A DNA stretch of 61,981 nt from the NCBI RefSeq assembly GCF_000189635.1, contig NW_002476445.1, forward strand, positions 1,787 to 63,767. The letters run 5' to 3'. Both the position numbers and the translations under genes were made by a program. Shown here piece after piece: positions 1 to 12,347 of the stretch. Under the pieces are notes generated by a model. That model had not been told where the DNA came from. It saw nothing but the letters and a program-made list of their open reading frames with translations, and did no database searches. This DNA comes from Tetrahymena thermophila SB210. Lineage: Eukaryota; Ciliophora; Oligohymenophorea; Hymenostomatida; Tetrahymenidae. Each line of letters starts with the position of its first letter. Within the stretch, counting starts at the first letter, position 1.

Positions 1-1284
1 AATTTCCTAAAATAATATTCGAAAGATTAAAAAAAATATACTAAAAATGATTGGTACAAGCACTATGTGCACATCAACCATATGGAAGAAGATGATGAAG
101 ATAACAATGAAGCAGATTTATCTATTTTGCCAATGGCACGTATTGCTGCTTCACCATCTAATCTGAATTAGAACTTCAACAATAATATTAATATAAATCA
201 GTAAAATAAATCTTATAATTGTAATATTCCTTAATTATCAATCAAGAAAGAATCTTTTGATTTGGCTTTAAATACCTTTAATATAGAGGAAGGAGAGGAA
301 AATACAGCTTAAGAAGCTTATTAGCAAGAAATTCCTGTTAGAAATAAAAAAACATCAATTTCAATTAAAGTAATTTAAAAATAAGCTAGATCTTAGTTAT
401 TTTCGATGATAAATAGACATTTACTTAAAGAAATTTTATTTGCAGATACTCTTGGACTTGTCAATCCTTCTCCTTCAAGATATCGTCCTTGTTCTGGAGA
501 ATCAATTCATTTGGAAGAACATGAAATAGCCAGTGTGAGAGCTTTTACAAAAGCTAACAAATCTTATTTATCTGGACTGCGTAGAATATTTAAATTAGAA
601 TATGTACCTCTTGCATCCTATGAAAACAGAAAGCTTCCTTAATGGCTAGATTACAGATCTAAACAAGATTTATTTTTACTAAAAGGATGCCCTACAATAG
701 AAGATTAATCTGAAATATTGTTGCGTTTTTATAATTAAAAACAATTCATTTTGAAGTAATTTTTGATCAAAATAGAATATAAAAGAGAATATACTTAATT
801 AAACAGAATTGACTTATAAAAGTAGTTAAATAGCAGCTAAAATTATACATAAAACTAATTAAGATGTGGAAACACTAAATATTACAGTGAAATTAATTAA
901 GATTAGCATTCTGTAGTATGCACTCCAATCCAATTAAAAAGTATATTAAATTCAAATTAAAATTTCTTTTAAGGAAATTAAAAATCAACATTTTAAGCAA
1001 CAACCTTTAATTAAAATGAAAAAAATTTGGGAGAATCCTAAAGTTATGCAGATAATGAAATTATAAGTATGGAAGGAGAAGATATTTAAGAAAATACTTT
1101 AAAAGAATATAATTTAAAATCAAATTATTAAATATAATCTTAAGAGATTATTCTAGGTCAAAAAAATGCTCCAAGAACAAATTAAGATTAATAATTAGAG
1201 TGTTAAGATAATAAGATAAACAAATATAATTTTAATGTTTTAAATATCAAATAAAACAGTTAAAATGAAGAATAAAATGAGTGA
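1..1284 (+). CDS. LVIVD-repeat transmembrane protein, copy A, C-terminal part (5' end outside window)
   Basis: Open from base 1 to a TGA at 1282-1284 (427 codons plus stop) when TAA/TAG are read as Gln. The sequence is a close paralog of the last ~430 residues of the complete gene at 5070-10421: base 1 corresponds to base 9162. The visible part is the cytoplasmic tail only: an acidic patch (MEEDDEDNNEA), a well conserved central block around 406-650 (INRHLLKEI... to RKLPQWLDY) and a divergent Asn/Gln/Ser-rich C-terminus ending QNEEQNE. Relative to copy B it has small in-frame insertions and deletions near 340-400 and 800-850 and no disabling change, so it is probably functional. No signal peptide or repeat domain is visible because the 5' part lies outside the window. 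Confidence 0.85.
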
Positions 1285-2986
1285 ATTATCTTAATAATTT
1301 AATTCATTTTTTATTATCTTAAAAAGACTTTAAATTAGCTAAATAGCTAACTAGATATCTCATTTACTAACTAATTAACAATTCTATCTTTACTAAATTA
1401 TTAAAGTATTTTGTTTTTGAAATTATTGTTTGAAATTTCTATCATTTTTTCAATCAAAATAAATTAAATTTATCTACAAATATACTAATTTATTTTAAGT
1501 GTGAGTGTATAAATAATTAAATTTTTAAATACCTGCTAAAATTATTTATTTAATAAATTAATTTTTTAATTCAATTAAATATTATTTTTTAATAAATACT
1601 TTAGATAGTTTAAATTATAATTAAGTAAAAAATTTTGTTTAATTTTATTTTAAACAGAAGAAACAAGCATAAAAATTAAAGATGACTAGTTAATTTTTAA
1701 ATGAAAACATGATGAGAATATCTTAATCATTATTAAAGAAATTCTAAAGATAAAATTTGTAATTTTAAAATAGTTTGATACCAAGCTAAACATTATTTAA
1801 ATATTTATTATTTTAATCAAAATATAAGAGGGCCTTAATAGCTCAAAAATATTTTGATACTCTTTTTATAAAAAAGTAAATAATTAAAACGATTTTTGTT
1901 AAGCTTTACTGGTAAATAGTCTTATTTTTTCATAAAGAAAAAAAAATTTAGTAATTTTTTGATCCATTGTAAAAATTTGTAAAAAAAATTAGTTTTCATG
2001 TTTGCTATTTTTGTAATAATAAATCTAACTTTCTATCTATTTTTTAGCAAATAAATTTTAATTTAATTACTTATTTTATTAGTTAATTAAAAAGGGAGAG
2101 CTTATAACATTTTTAAAAATCAAATATATCTGAAAAGTAAATTTAAAAACTAAAAAATGTAAATAAATTCTTATTAGAAACAATATTAATTATAAAATAG
2201 ATATAATAGAAGAAAATAAAAAAAATAATTCTACAAATAGCTTACAACATTTTGATAATTTGATAAAATAAATTAACAATTTTTCATATTTAAATAATAT
2301 TTATAAGAGTAAATTAATAGGCAAATTTTTTAATATAAAATTTGAAAGGATACTCACTGCAAAGGTCTAATTAGTTAGAGCCTATTTTTGAATTTGATAT
2401 AAAAACCAATTAATTAGAAGGAATATAACAAAAAGTATAATTAATGAATACTTTTTTTAAAAAAATGGAAATAAAGATTGATTTATTTATTATTTGAATA
2501 TTCAATCTTGATTTGTTTTGAGTTAACGAATTTAAAATAAAGCATATTGCTTGAAGTTGAGAAAGATTAAATATTATTTCTATTATTTATTTTATTTTTT
2601 CCTGCAAGCTGAAATAACCTTTTTATTTTAATAAATAAGAAATTCTTTATGTAAAATAAGTATATTTAACATTAAAATTTACATATTTTAAAAATGTTGA
2701 CAAGTAGTGTAAAAAATAAACTAAGAGAGATAGAGAAAAAATTAAACAGAGAAGGATTAAAATGCAAATATATAAAGTAAAAATATAAATTAAATTTTTA
2801 ATATTTGTTTAACTAGTTATAATTGGCAATATTTACAATCATGATTTAAGTTTGATATATTCAATGTCCTTTTTTAATCATTAAATATACTTTTTAGTTA
2901 ATAGATAAGTAAATAAAATACCCACTAAAACTTCTAAGCTAGGGTTGATAGTGGATATTTAAAATTTATATATATATAAAGTAAAT
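1285..2986. other. intergenic spacer, no gene seen
   Basis: AT-rich spacer between copy A and the GTPase-like stub. Blocks around 1557-1640 and 2190-2600 are repeated at 10678-10760 and 10790-11170. The stretch about 1650-2190 has no counterpart in copy B. I see no long frame or RNA gene. Confidence 0.6.
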
Positions 2987-3165
2987 TCAATTTTCTCCAT
3001 AAATAGAGATATGGTTTATAATATTGGTCAATAATTTTTAAAAATACTGATAGTTCATTTTGTAGATGATATCTCTTTATATCTCAATATATTTAGCAAC
3101 TTCATTGTCTTTAATCCATTCTTGGATGTCTTCTTTAGAAAGAGTTTTTTATCCATTATGAAATT
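2987..3165 (-). pseudogene. 3' remnant of small-GTPase-like gene
   Basis: On the minus strand this stretch encodes about 59 residues homologous to the C-terminus of the GTPase-like protein at 11604-12347 (shared QKTLSKEDIQEW-type and YIEIQRDIIY segments, ending ISIYGEN and TGA). Homology stops near 3165. Upstream the frame runs into a different sequence and a TGA, and no P-loop is present. It is best read as the truncated partner left by the tandem duplication. Whether a breakpoint or later erosion removed the 5' part cannot be decided here. Confidence 0.65.
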
Positions 3166-5069
3166 TAAGGATTTATTATTGATATTTACTTTCATCTAAT
3201 TTTAGGAAGCAAAAGGATGAAAGTCAGGTGGAACCTCCGTTTTATAATTGCTACTAAGGTTTCTTCTAAGTTAGCATCTACAATAATTATTTCTCGATTC
3301 ATAGGTTTTTAATTAATAATACAATATTTATATTATGCTAATCAAAAAGATGATTGTGAAAACAACTATTAATAATAATTAAAATATAAAATAAATTATC
3401 CCATAATTTTTTAAAGGAAAAGGGGATTTTAATTAATGGGGATTTATAGTATTTTGATTTAATTCATTCAGAATTTATAATTAATTACTATAACCTCATT
3501 TTATAAAATCTGGGTACTCCTACCCCTAATTTAGACCCATACTCAAAAAGAAAAATTGAGTAAAAAATTAGGAGGAGGGGGTTTGAGCTCTTAATTTATA
3601 AGAATTTATAGTATTTGGTAGCGTTTAGAATTCAAAGAAAATTTGCATCTAAAAGAAAAAATTTTTTAATATCAAATAGATTGAAAAATAACTTTTAGAG
3701 CAAAAGAATAAAAAGTAGTAAAAATTGATTTTAATTTTAAAGAAATGAAAATTTAAATAAATTTAAATACTGTTTTCATACCATTGTCATTATTTCTTGA
3801 ATGAAATTAAGAGTAGTAAACAATTTCAATACCTTAAATTTCTTACGCTCCTTATTAGAATTAGATATGTTTAATTATCAAAAACTGAATGAGTAAAAAG
3901 AGATTATAATTAATTTTCTTTGCTTTTAGTGATATTTGATGATACATAAAAATATAAAAAGATAAAGTGGATTTAAAATGAAAACAAAATAATGAATGTT
4001 ATTAAGGGAGTAAATTTTTTACATAATTTTATGCCAAATTCTGATAAAAATAACAGATTTTTGTAGATTTTTGAGAAAATACAAATCAAATTGTTGGTAA
4101 CAAATTTTAGTTTTTCAAGTCTTTCATAAATCTATTATGTAAATTAATAGGATTTTTAATAAATCAAAATATTGTTCTTACCAATTTTTTTATGTTACAT
4201 TAACAATTTTTAATTGTAAATTAAAATTATTGAAAGAAAAATAAATCAATAATGAGCCACAATCAAAAATTTAACAATTTCTCAATTTTTTTTAGTTTTT
4301 ATAAAAGTAAGATAATTTATCTATTTTCATGCTTATAAAAATTGAGTTTTTTTCAATAAATTGCAAATTTACACATATTGCAAGACAAATAAATTAATTT
4401 TTTTACCAAAAATGTTTATACTTGTAAATAATTAGAAAAATTAGCTATATCTCTTGTTATTATTTATCTTTTCAAACACTTAATATCATTTCTTTTTATT
4501 TAAATGTAACAAATAAAGAAATTAAGCTATTTGCTCATCAGTTTAAATACAACATAAAATTCAAGCTGGCATTTAATTTAATGAGGATTAAAAAAATAAT
4601 TTACAAATAAATTATCATTTCTATCATGAAAATTTGTAATTATTTTTTAATATGCATTTTTAATTAACTAAAGTGATATGGTTATCTTGATTAAAATTCA
4701 TAATTCATAAGTAATTCCTATATTACTATATGGAGCATGAATAATTAAATTCTGTGCAGTTTTTTTAAGTGAAAATTAACATATACAGATTTTAATTTTT
4801 AATGGTAGAGTTAGATTGTTTTATTCTTTCTAATTTACTTTTAATTGAATTATGTTATTTTCTAAATTAGCTATTCATTGGTTCGCAGCAAGAGTGATAT
4901 ACATTACTAAATAAAATATGCTTTTGAGAAATATACTATTGATTTTAAATGCGCTAAATTAAATTAAGAAATTAAAAAATAAACAAATTTAAATGTATAT
5001 ATTTACTTATTTTAAAGCAAGAACTTTAGCTTAATTCTCTGATTGATTAGCATTAGCACCGAATATAAA
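3166..5069. other. intergenic region upstream of copy B
   Basis: About 1.9 kb of AT-rich DNA before the start of the complete LVIVD gene. It contains one GC-richer patch with nested inverted repeats at 3525-3572 (listed separately). No gene is apparent on either strand. Confidence 0.6.
3525..3572. other. nested imperfect hairpin in intergenic DNA
   Basis: An outer arm CCTAATTT (3525-3532) pairs with AAATTAGG (3565-3572), and an inner arm ACTCAA (3541-3546) pairs with TTGAGT (3556-3561). It lies beside an unusually C/G-rich strand (CCCC on the left, GGAGGAGGGGG on the right) in otherwise AT-rich spacer. Role unknown. Confidence 0.35.
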
Positions 5070-8000
5070 ATGAAATTATTTTCAAGTGTAGCTACAGTAA
5101 TACTATTTAATATTATCTAAATATCAATAACTTAGTCACTACAGTAATTTTCCTCTATATATTCCTCTACCTACTCAAATAAGATAGATACTCTTGACAG
5201 AATTAACTAAATTTAATTCATTGAGGTAACAAGCAAGAAAGGGTTTGTGTTTGCCACAGCTGAGGCAGAAGGACTCATAATCCTTGACTCGAATAACAAT
5301 AATAAATTAATCTTTTAAGGTAAGTTGAGTGGCCCTCTTTATTAAGCAATCGCAGTAACTAGTGATGGTCAGCATGTGTTTTTAAGTATAAATAATACTT
5401 TTTGTGCATACTAATTTTTATATTCAGATAATTCATATGGCTTGTATTAATATTATTAGAATCAGACAGATGTTTCTCAAATACAAAGAATATAGATACT
5501 AGAAAATGAGAATCGAGTAATAATTGCCCATTTTTCTGGACTGCTTACATTAGTCGATATAAGCAATAGAGACAATTTAATAATAAGTATTTTAGCTAAT
5601 TATACTGTTTAGTCTACTTTGAGAGGACTCAAAATTACAAAGGATATGTTGTGGATAATAATTTCTGATTATAATTATGGTCTTATGGTTTTTTATTGGT
5701 AAGACCAGACAAATGCGCAAAAGACTTTGAATTTAATTAATGTTGCAATATCATCTTCCGTTTCTCCTAGTTATTTTGTAATAACTTAAGATGGAAGGTA
5801 TGTCATGATCGTTGAATATTGGGATGGATTCAGCATTATTGATTTGTATCCTATTTAATAAAAGTACATTTAAAATTAGTTTACAAATTTTACTATCGAT
5901 ACTCCATCCTTAGTAGTTCGCCGTTGGTGGGTTGATAACGATAGTTCACCCGATAGCTTGGCTATTACTATGACAAATGATGAAAATTATGTGATGATTG
6001 GGTAAAGATCTGTCGGAATTTACATTATTGACATTTCTAACAAATTGAACCCTTAATTATTCCAAATAATTTCAGCTTCACTTGATTCACTTTGCCTCAT
6101 TTTATCTAAAGATTCATAGTAATAGTATCTTTATTATTCTAATGGAAATTCGTTACTAGCTTTTAAAAAATCTGAACCAAATTTAAATTTAGATGTACCT
6201 AATATATTGAATGTACAAAAATCGACTAGTATTAATGCAGGAAACAGTAAATGGAGGTGGACAGGAGCTGTAGAAATAAATAATTAATTTCTCTTTTAGA
6301 GTTCTTAAGATTAAGGCTTGGCAATAATGGATTTGAGAGTGTCTCCTCAGCTTATGACTCCAGCATATTAAATACCAGTTAATATAAGTGAAGGATCTGT
6401 AGATTCATTTTTTCTCTTTGGTAAGAACCAAATTTATTTGGCAGTCCCTATTCAAACTTTGGCAACCATGATGAATATATATAACATAACAGATAGAAAA
6501 AACCCTATTTTAATTTAATCTCTGCCATCTAATGACCCTTCTTATTCATATTCTATGGACATGAGCGATGATGAGACACTCTTTGTGTTTGATAATAATT
6601 TTAGCTTTGTCTTATTTAATAGTACAACAATAGGTAAATTTATATAAATTAGCTAGTGGTAATTCTAAAATGGAGTATTTGGCGGTATTGCCAACGGATT
6701 GATTATTTCTCATGATAGTAATTTTATTGTAGCTGTAGAAAGAGCTAGCGTTATTTGCGTTGTGGATATTTCAAATAAGAAAAACCCACAATTAGCTAAT
6801 TATTTTAGAACCAATGGAGGAGAAAATATTATAAAAGCCAAATATGGGACTAATAAACAATATGCTTTTATAGTGTAAGGCTTGTATGGTATTGATGTAA
6901 TAGACATGACTTCTCTTCCTCAACTAAATATTGTAAGCAGAGTTTAGGTTCAGGGTTATTCGAACTTTATTTCTCTTATATAGAATAACACATATGCACT
7001 AGTGAGTTAGCTAGACATTGGTGAAATTAGTTTGGTTAATTATACAGATATTACTCAACCAAAAATAGTGAGCACATTCTAATATGTTAATGAGCATGCT
7101 GCTTCTGTATGCGCTTCACCTATAGAAGACTACTTCTATATAATCAGCCAAAGTGGTCTGAGAACAGTACCACTAAAAAGCAACACATATATTCATACTG
7201 AAATATAATAAGTCTTAAATGCAAATACAGGTTCACCATAGCTTATTCATCTCAGTAAGTATCAGCCTTTGCTTGTTGGATAGCAAATTAACTATTAATT
7301 TCAGATTCTTCTGCCTACTCCTGGAATATAAATAACAAATGTTTATTACATAGAATATGGTCAATTATAAAGCTTGCCATATTGGATGAATTACAATCCT
7401 ATTCAATAAACACTTTCTCTTAATATCGTTAAAGACTCTCTAGGTTAAAACTATGACACAAGTAAGAGAAATCAACTGATCTAAAATACAATCGTTGTTT
7501 AATCAAATATTCCAGTCATAGCTTCAGACTTAGTATTTACAAAGGCTGTGCATGGGGTTGATTAAAGTTTAGATTAGGCAAATCAAATATTGAATTATTT
7601 CCATAATATAGGTTTACTTGATAAATCTGATTTTGTAACCAGTGTTTTCTAATATTAAAAACCCCTCGGTATTAACCTTAATGGAATAAATTTCAGTGAT
7701 TAATTGCTAAGTAATATTAAGCTAGTTCTACAAAACTCAGTAACATTAAATCCTATATATTTTAATACTCAATCATCTCTGAATATCAATTTAAACCCTC
7801 CTCAGAGCTAAGGATCTCAGTTGTCATACATTTCAGCACTAGAAAGTAGAGTTTATATGTTCTTAACTATTGATTTATAGTATGGTATGTTTGTAAACAA
7901 AAACTACAATGGTTTAATTTCATCAACTACAAGTGCAAGAAACCAAGTACAATTAGAAGGAGATCCATAGGTTTTGAATGCTTGTTTGAATAACAAGATA

Positions 8001-10421
8001 GAGGTTTTTATTCATGGAATTTAAAACGTTAATTCCACATCGAAAATATAGGAATTATTATAATTAGTAAACGTCACTGTTTAGCTACAAGATAATACTA
8101 ATTATGATATAATACAAAATTTCACTATTATTTAAGCATCTTTTTTTAGATTTAGAGACAGATTAGTCTTAAATCCAAATCCTAATATGAACTTGTAAGA
8201 TTAAGTGAACAGTTAATTTTCAAATGGAAACTTAGAAATAAAAACCTCAATAAGTATAGAGTTTTCATAAAATTCTTTTATTATAGTAGATAGCTAGACA
8301 GATCACTCTCTTCCTCTCACATATAATGCTTACTTGATAAAAAACGGATAATATATTTCTATTCCATCAAATTTTTGGCTTTAGTTTTAACCTTCCCTCC
8401 TCAAATTTACAGGTTAATGCAGTTATTCTGAATTCAATAACAAATATTGCTTCTTTTTGAATGTAACAGATTAATATTCAGTAGCAAGTGACATCTTTTG
8501 TGTAGTAACAAATTAAATACCATTTTTAATTATCCTTAACCTAGTTTTCTAAATTCTCGGTCCTATTGTTTTTGTCTTGGGACTTTACAAGTATTAAGAT
8601 ATCATTTATAACTGGATCTTTGCTCAAAAGAATTTATATTCAACAGAGTATGCTAAAATTAATCATACCTTTTATCATAGAACTATTTTTATTGGATAAA
8701 ACATGCAAATTGCGAACGAGATTTTCACAAAATTTATTAATGAATTCAATTAAGGCAGAATTACAGTAAACCAAAGTCCGCAACCAGAAGACTAAACAAA
8801 TATTTATGACACTTAAATTTAAGGCAAATCCAAAGAAATGGCTAAAAAAAATATATCTTAAGAACTTAATTTATCTAGAGATTTAAAAAAAAAGATAACA
8901 GATTTAACTAAAACACCAAATCAAAAACTAACAAAAATAGAATAAACTTATCTCAGTTAAAAGGATTCATCTCTTTTATTTGAAAAGTTCATAGCAGACC
9001 TTCTTAATAGTGATATATCATTCAGATTAGATGGAAAAATTTAATTTGTTACATCATATAAAGAGTAGTTAAAATCAAAATCTAACTTATTGAGACTATC
9101 AATCAGGAGTCTTTTAGCTCGACATCTTCTTGAAAAAGATAAAATGACAGCGAAAGCCTATAATTTCCTAAAATAATATTCTAAAGATTAAAAAAAATAT
9201 ACTAAAAATGATTGGTACAAGCACTATGTGCACATCAACCATATGGAAGAAGATGATGAAGATAACAATGAAGCAAATTTATCTATTTTGCCAATAGCAC
9301 ATATTGCTGCCTCACCATCAAATCTGAATTAGAACTTCAACAATAATATTAATATAAATTAGTAAAATAAATATTTTTATTGTAATATTCCTTAATTATC
9401 AATCAAGAAAGAATCTTTTGATTTGGCTTTAAATACCTTTAATATAGAGGAAGGAGAGGAAAATACAGCTTAAGAAGCTAATTAGCAAGAAATTCCTGTT
9501 AGATATATAAAAACTTCAATTAAAGTAATCTAAAAATAAACTAAATCTAAGATATTTTAGATGATAAATAGACATTTACTTAAAGAAATTTTATTTGCAG
9601 ATACTCTTGGACTTGTCAATCCTTCTCCTTCAAGATATCGTCCTTGTTCTGGAGAATCAATCCATTTGGAAGAGCATGAAATAGCCAGTGTGAGAGCTTT
9701 TACAAAGGCTAACAAATCTTATTTATCTGGACTGCGTAGAATATTTAAATTAGAATATGTACCTCTTGCCTCCTATGAAAATAGAAAGCTTCCTTAATGG
9801 CTAGATTACACATCTAAATAAGATCTATTTTTACTAAAAGGATGTCCTACTATAGAAGATTAATCTGAAATATTGTTGCGTTTTTATAATTAAAAACAAT
9901 TCATTTTGAAGTAATTTTTGATCAAAATAGAATATAAAACAGAAGACACTTAATTAAACAGAATTTTAAATAGCAACTAACATGATTTATAAAACTAATT
10001 AAGATTTGGGCACTCTAAATAAAGTAATAACAATTAAGATTAGAATTCTCTTTTAAACACTCCAATCCAATTAAAAAGCATATTAAATTCAAATTCAAAT
10101 TTCTTTAAAGGAAAATAAAAATCAACATTTTAATCAACAGCCTTTAATTAAAATTAAAACATTTTAGGAGAATCCTAAAGTAATGCTGATGATGAAATTA
10201 TAAGTATGGAAGGAGAAGATATTTAAGAAAATTCTCTAAAGGAATCTAATTTAAAATAAAATTATTAAATATAATCTTAAGAGATTATTCATGGTTAAAA
10301 AAATGCTCCAACAACTAATTAAGAATAATAATTAGAGTTTTAAGATAATAAGATAAATAAATACAGTTTTGATGTTTTAAATATCAAATAAAACAGTTAA
10401 AATGAAGAATAAAATGAGTGA
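5070..10421 (+). CDS. large LVIVD-repeat transmembrane protein, copy B (complete)
   Basis: One uninterrupted ciliate-code exon of 1,783 codons. ATG at 5070 follows AATATAAA and begins a hydrophobic signal peptide (MKLFSSVATVILFNI). The lumenal/extracellular part, residues ~40-700, holds repeated LVIVD-type beta-propeller units (LTLVDISN, GIYIIDISNKLNP, ICVVDISNKKNPQL, GIDVIDMTSLPQL, ISLVNYTDITQPKI). It is followed by beta-rich cadherin/dystroglycan-like segments to ~1,140. One strong transmembrane helix lies near residues 1,150-1,175 (IPFLIILNLVFQILGPIVF). The last ~600 residues are a cytoplasmic, polar, Gln/Asn-rich tail. The repeat family is known in bacterial and ciliate surface proteins; adhesion or surface recognition is inference. 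Downstream on the other strand is a GTPase-like gene. Copy A of the same gene lies upstream. Confidence 0.9.
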
Positions 10422-11785
10422 ATTATTTGAATAATTTAATTCATTTTTAATTGTCCTAAAATTAATGAAAATTAGCTAAATACTTTACTACATATCTCAT
10501 TTACTAACTAATTAACTATTATATCACTAGATTATTAAGCTATTTTGTGTTTGAAATTTTTATCATTTTTTCAAACAAAATAATTTAAATTTATAAACTA
10601 ATTATCTAATTTATTTTAAGTGTCAATGTTTTAAAAATCTAATTCCTAAATACCTTTCAATATTATAATTTTAATAAATTAATTTTTTTAATTCAGTTAA
10701 ATCTTATTTTTTAATAAATACTTTAGATAGTTTAAATTATAATTTAGTAAAAATTTATTTTTTTTTTTTTATCTGAAAATTAAATTAAAAAAGATATAAT
10801 AGAAAAGAAAATACAAAAAATAATCCTACAAAAGCTAAACAAAATTTTGATAATTTGATAAAATAAATTAACAATTTTGCATTATTAAATAATATTTATA
10901 AGAGTAAATTAATAGACAAATTTTTTAATTTAAAATTCGAAAGGATACTCACTGCAAAGGTCTAATTATTTATAGCTTTTTTTTTGAATTTGATATAAAA
11001 GCCGATTAATTAGAAGGAACATTACAAAAAGTATAATTAATTAATGCTTTTTTATATAAAAAGGGAAATAAAGATTTATTTTATTTATTAATTGAAAATT
11101 CAATCTTTATTTATTTTGAACTCAGGAATTAAATTAAAAGCATATTGCTTGAAGTTGAGAAAGATTAAATATTATTTCTACTATTTATTTTATTTTTTGT
11201 TGCGAAATAACCTTTTTATTTTAATAAATAGGAGATTATTTATATTTTATATGCATACTTAACATTTAAATATGTGTTTTTTAAAAATGTTGGCAAATAA
11301 TGTAAAAAAGAAACTAAGATAGAGAACGGGAAAATGATTTTTAATATGCTAAATAAAAGGAGAAGGATTAAAGTGCAAAAATATAGAATAAGAAAATATA
11401 TAAAGTAAATTTTTAATATATGCTTAGCTAGTTATATTTGGTAATATTTACAATTTCATTGATTTAAGTTTAATATATTTAATGGCCTGTTTTAATCATT
11501 AAATATAATTTTTAGCTAATAACAAAGTAAATAAAATATCCACTAAAAGATCTAAGCTAGGATTGATAGTGGATATTTAAAATTTATATATTTTAAAGTA
11601 AATTCAATTTTCTCCATAAATAGAGATATGGTTTAAAATACTGGTCAATAATTTTTTAAAATACGGATAGTTCATGTTGTAGATGATATCTCTTTATATC
11701 TCAATATATTTAGTGACTTCGTTGTCTTCAATCCATTCATCTATGTCTCGTTTGGAAAGAGTTTTATATCCATTATTATAATGGT
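9162..11785 (+). repeat. tandem duplication unit, copy B
   Basis: Direct repeat of 1 to about 3165. It covers the cytoplasmic-tail coding region of the LVIVD gene, its 3' flank and the 3' half of the minus-strand GTPase-like gene. Because copy A runs off the window, the true left boundary of the unit is unknown; it may include the whole LVIVD gene. Confidence 0.8.
10422..11603. other. intergenic spacer between convergent genes
   Basis: The spacer separates the LVIVD gene from the convergent GTPase-like gene. It is homologous to the spacer after copy A but shorter. No coding or RNA signal seen. Confidence 0.6.
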
Positions 11786-12347
11786 AGCAATCTGTAGATA
11801 ACAAATAAATCTTAGGATTAATGTCTTCTAAGAGGGTTGTCTCTAGTATAATCCTATACCATTTAGTAAGGTTTCTGAGCGATTCCTCATTATTGACATC
11901 AAAAACCAAAATGAATCCCTATTGTAGTTGGATAGTTTATTTTATAAGAGAAAAGTGTTCTTGCAACTAAAAATTTGTGTTTATATCCCAAAGGTGCAAA
12001 TTCACTTTTTTTTTATTGACAGTAAGCTCTTTGGGTAAATTTTAGAAGGGCAGCTAGAAAGCAGATTAACTAAACTCTTTCTACCTAAGTAATCCTTTTA
12101 TTACAGAAGATTTTCCATCAAGATTATCTCCAATTACCATAATTTGATATTTAGAAATTTCAAGATTTATGTTTTAATAATTAATCATCTTTTTTAAACT
12201 ATTTAGACTTTTTTTTGTTTTTGTTTTAAAAATCTTATTATTTTTAATTAATTAATTGAGATATCCGCATTTTAAAGCAAAAATTAATGATTTATCTTCT
12301 CTTATTAACAATCTTAATTCAAAGTTCCTCTCTCTTTAGAATAGCAT
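11604..12347 (-). CDS. divergent small-GTPase-like protein
   Basis: Single exon, 247 residues, TGA at 11604-11606. The chosen ATG (12345-12347) gives an N-terminal extension of about 65 residues; an internal Met at 12188 would give a standard-sized G domain. A P-loop GDNLDGKSS is at residues 73-81. FILVFDVNNEESLRNLTKWY (145-164) matches the Rab/Ras core strand and helix that follow switch II. Other signature motifs are lost: the DTAGQ region reads WDINTNFQLQ, NKxD is replaced by a STDC-like stretch near 184-187, and no SAK motif or C-terminal prenylation cysteine is present. Nucleotide binding is therefore doubtful. It is convergent with the LVIVD gene, and a truncated twin lies at 2987-3165. 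Confidence 0.75.

Larger units (their letters stand above)
1..3165 (+). repeat. tandem duplication unit, copy A
   Basis: Bases 1 to about 3165 align collinearly with 9162 to about 11785. The match covers the tail of the LVIVD gene, its 3' flank and the last part of a reverse-strand GTPase-like gene. Copy A carries about 500 extra bases (roughly 1650-2190) in the intergenic part. Coding stretches are more conserved than the spacer, which suggests selection on both protein copies. The right-hand homology fades near 3165, inside the GTPase-like gene. Confidence 0.8.

Noticed and set aside
3170..3310. Further upstream part of the GTPase stub
   Set aside because: Only scattered similarity (an ETL-like segment); the frame ends in TGA and cannot be aligned convincingly to the intact copy.
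8566..8769. Standard-code ORF inside the LVIVD gene
   Set aside because: It is a different frame from the 1,783-codon ciliate-code gene that spans it; shadow only.
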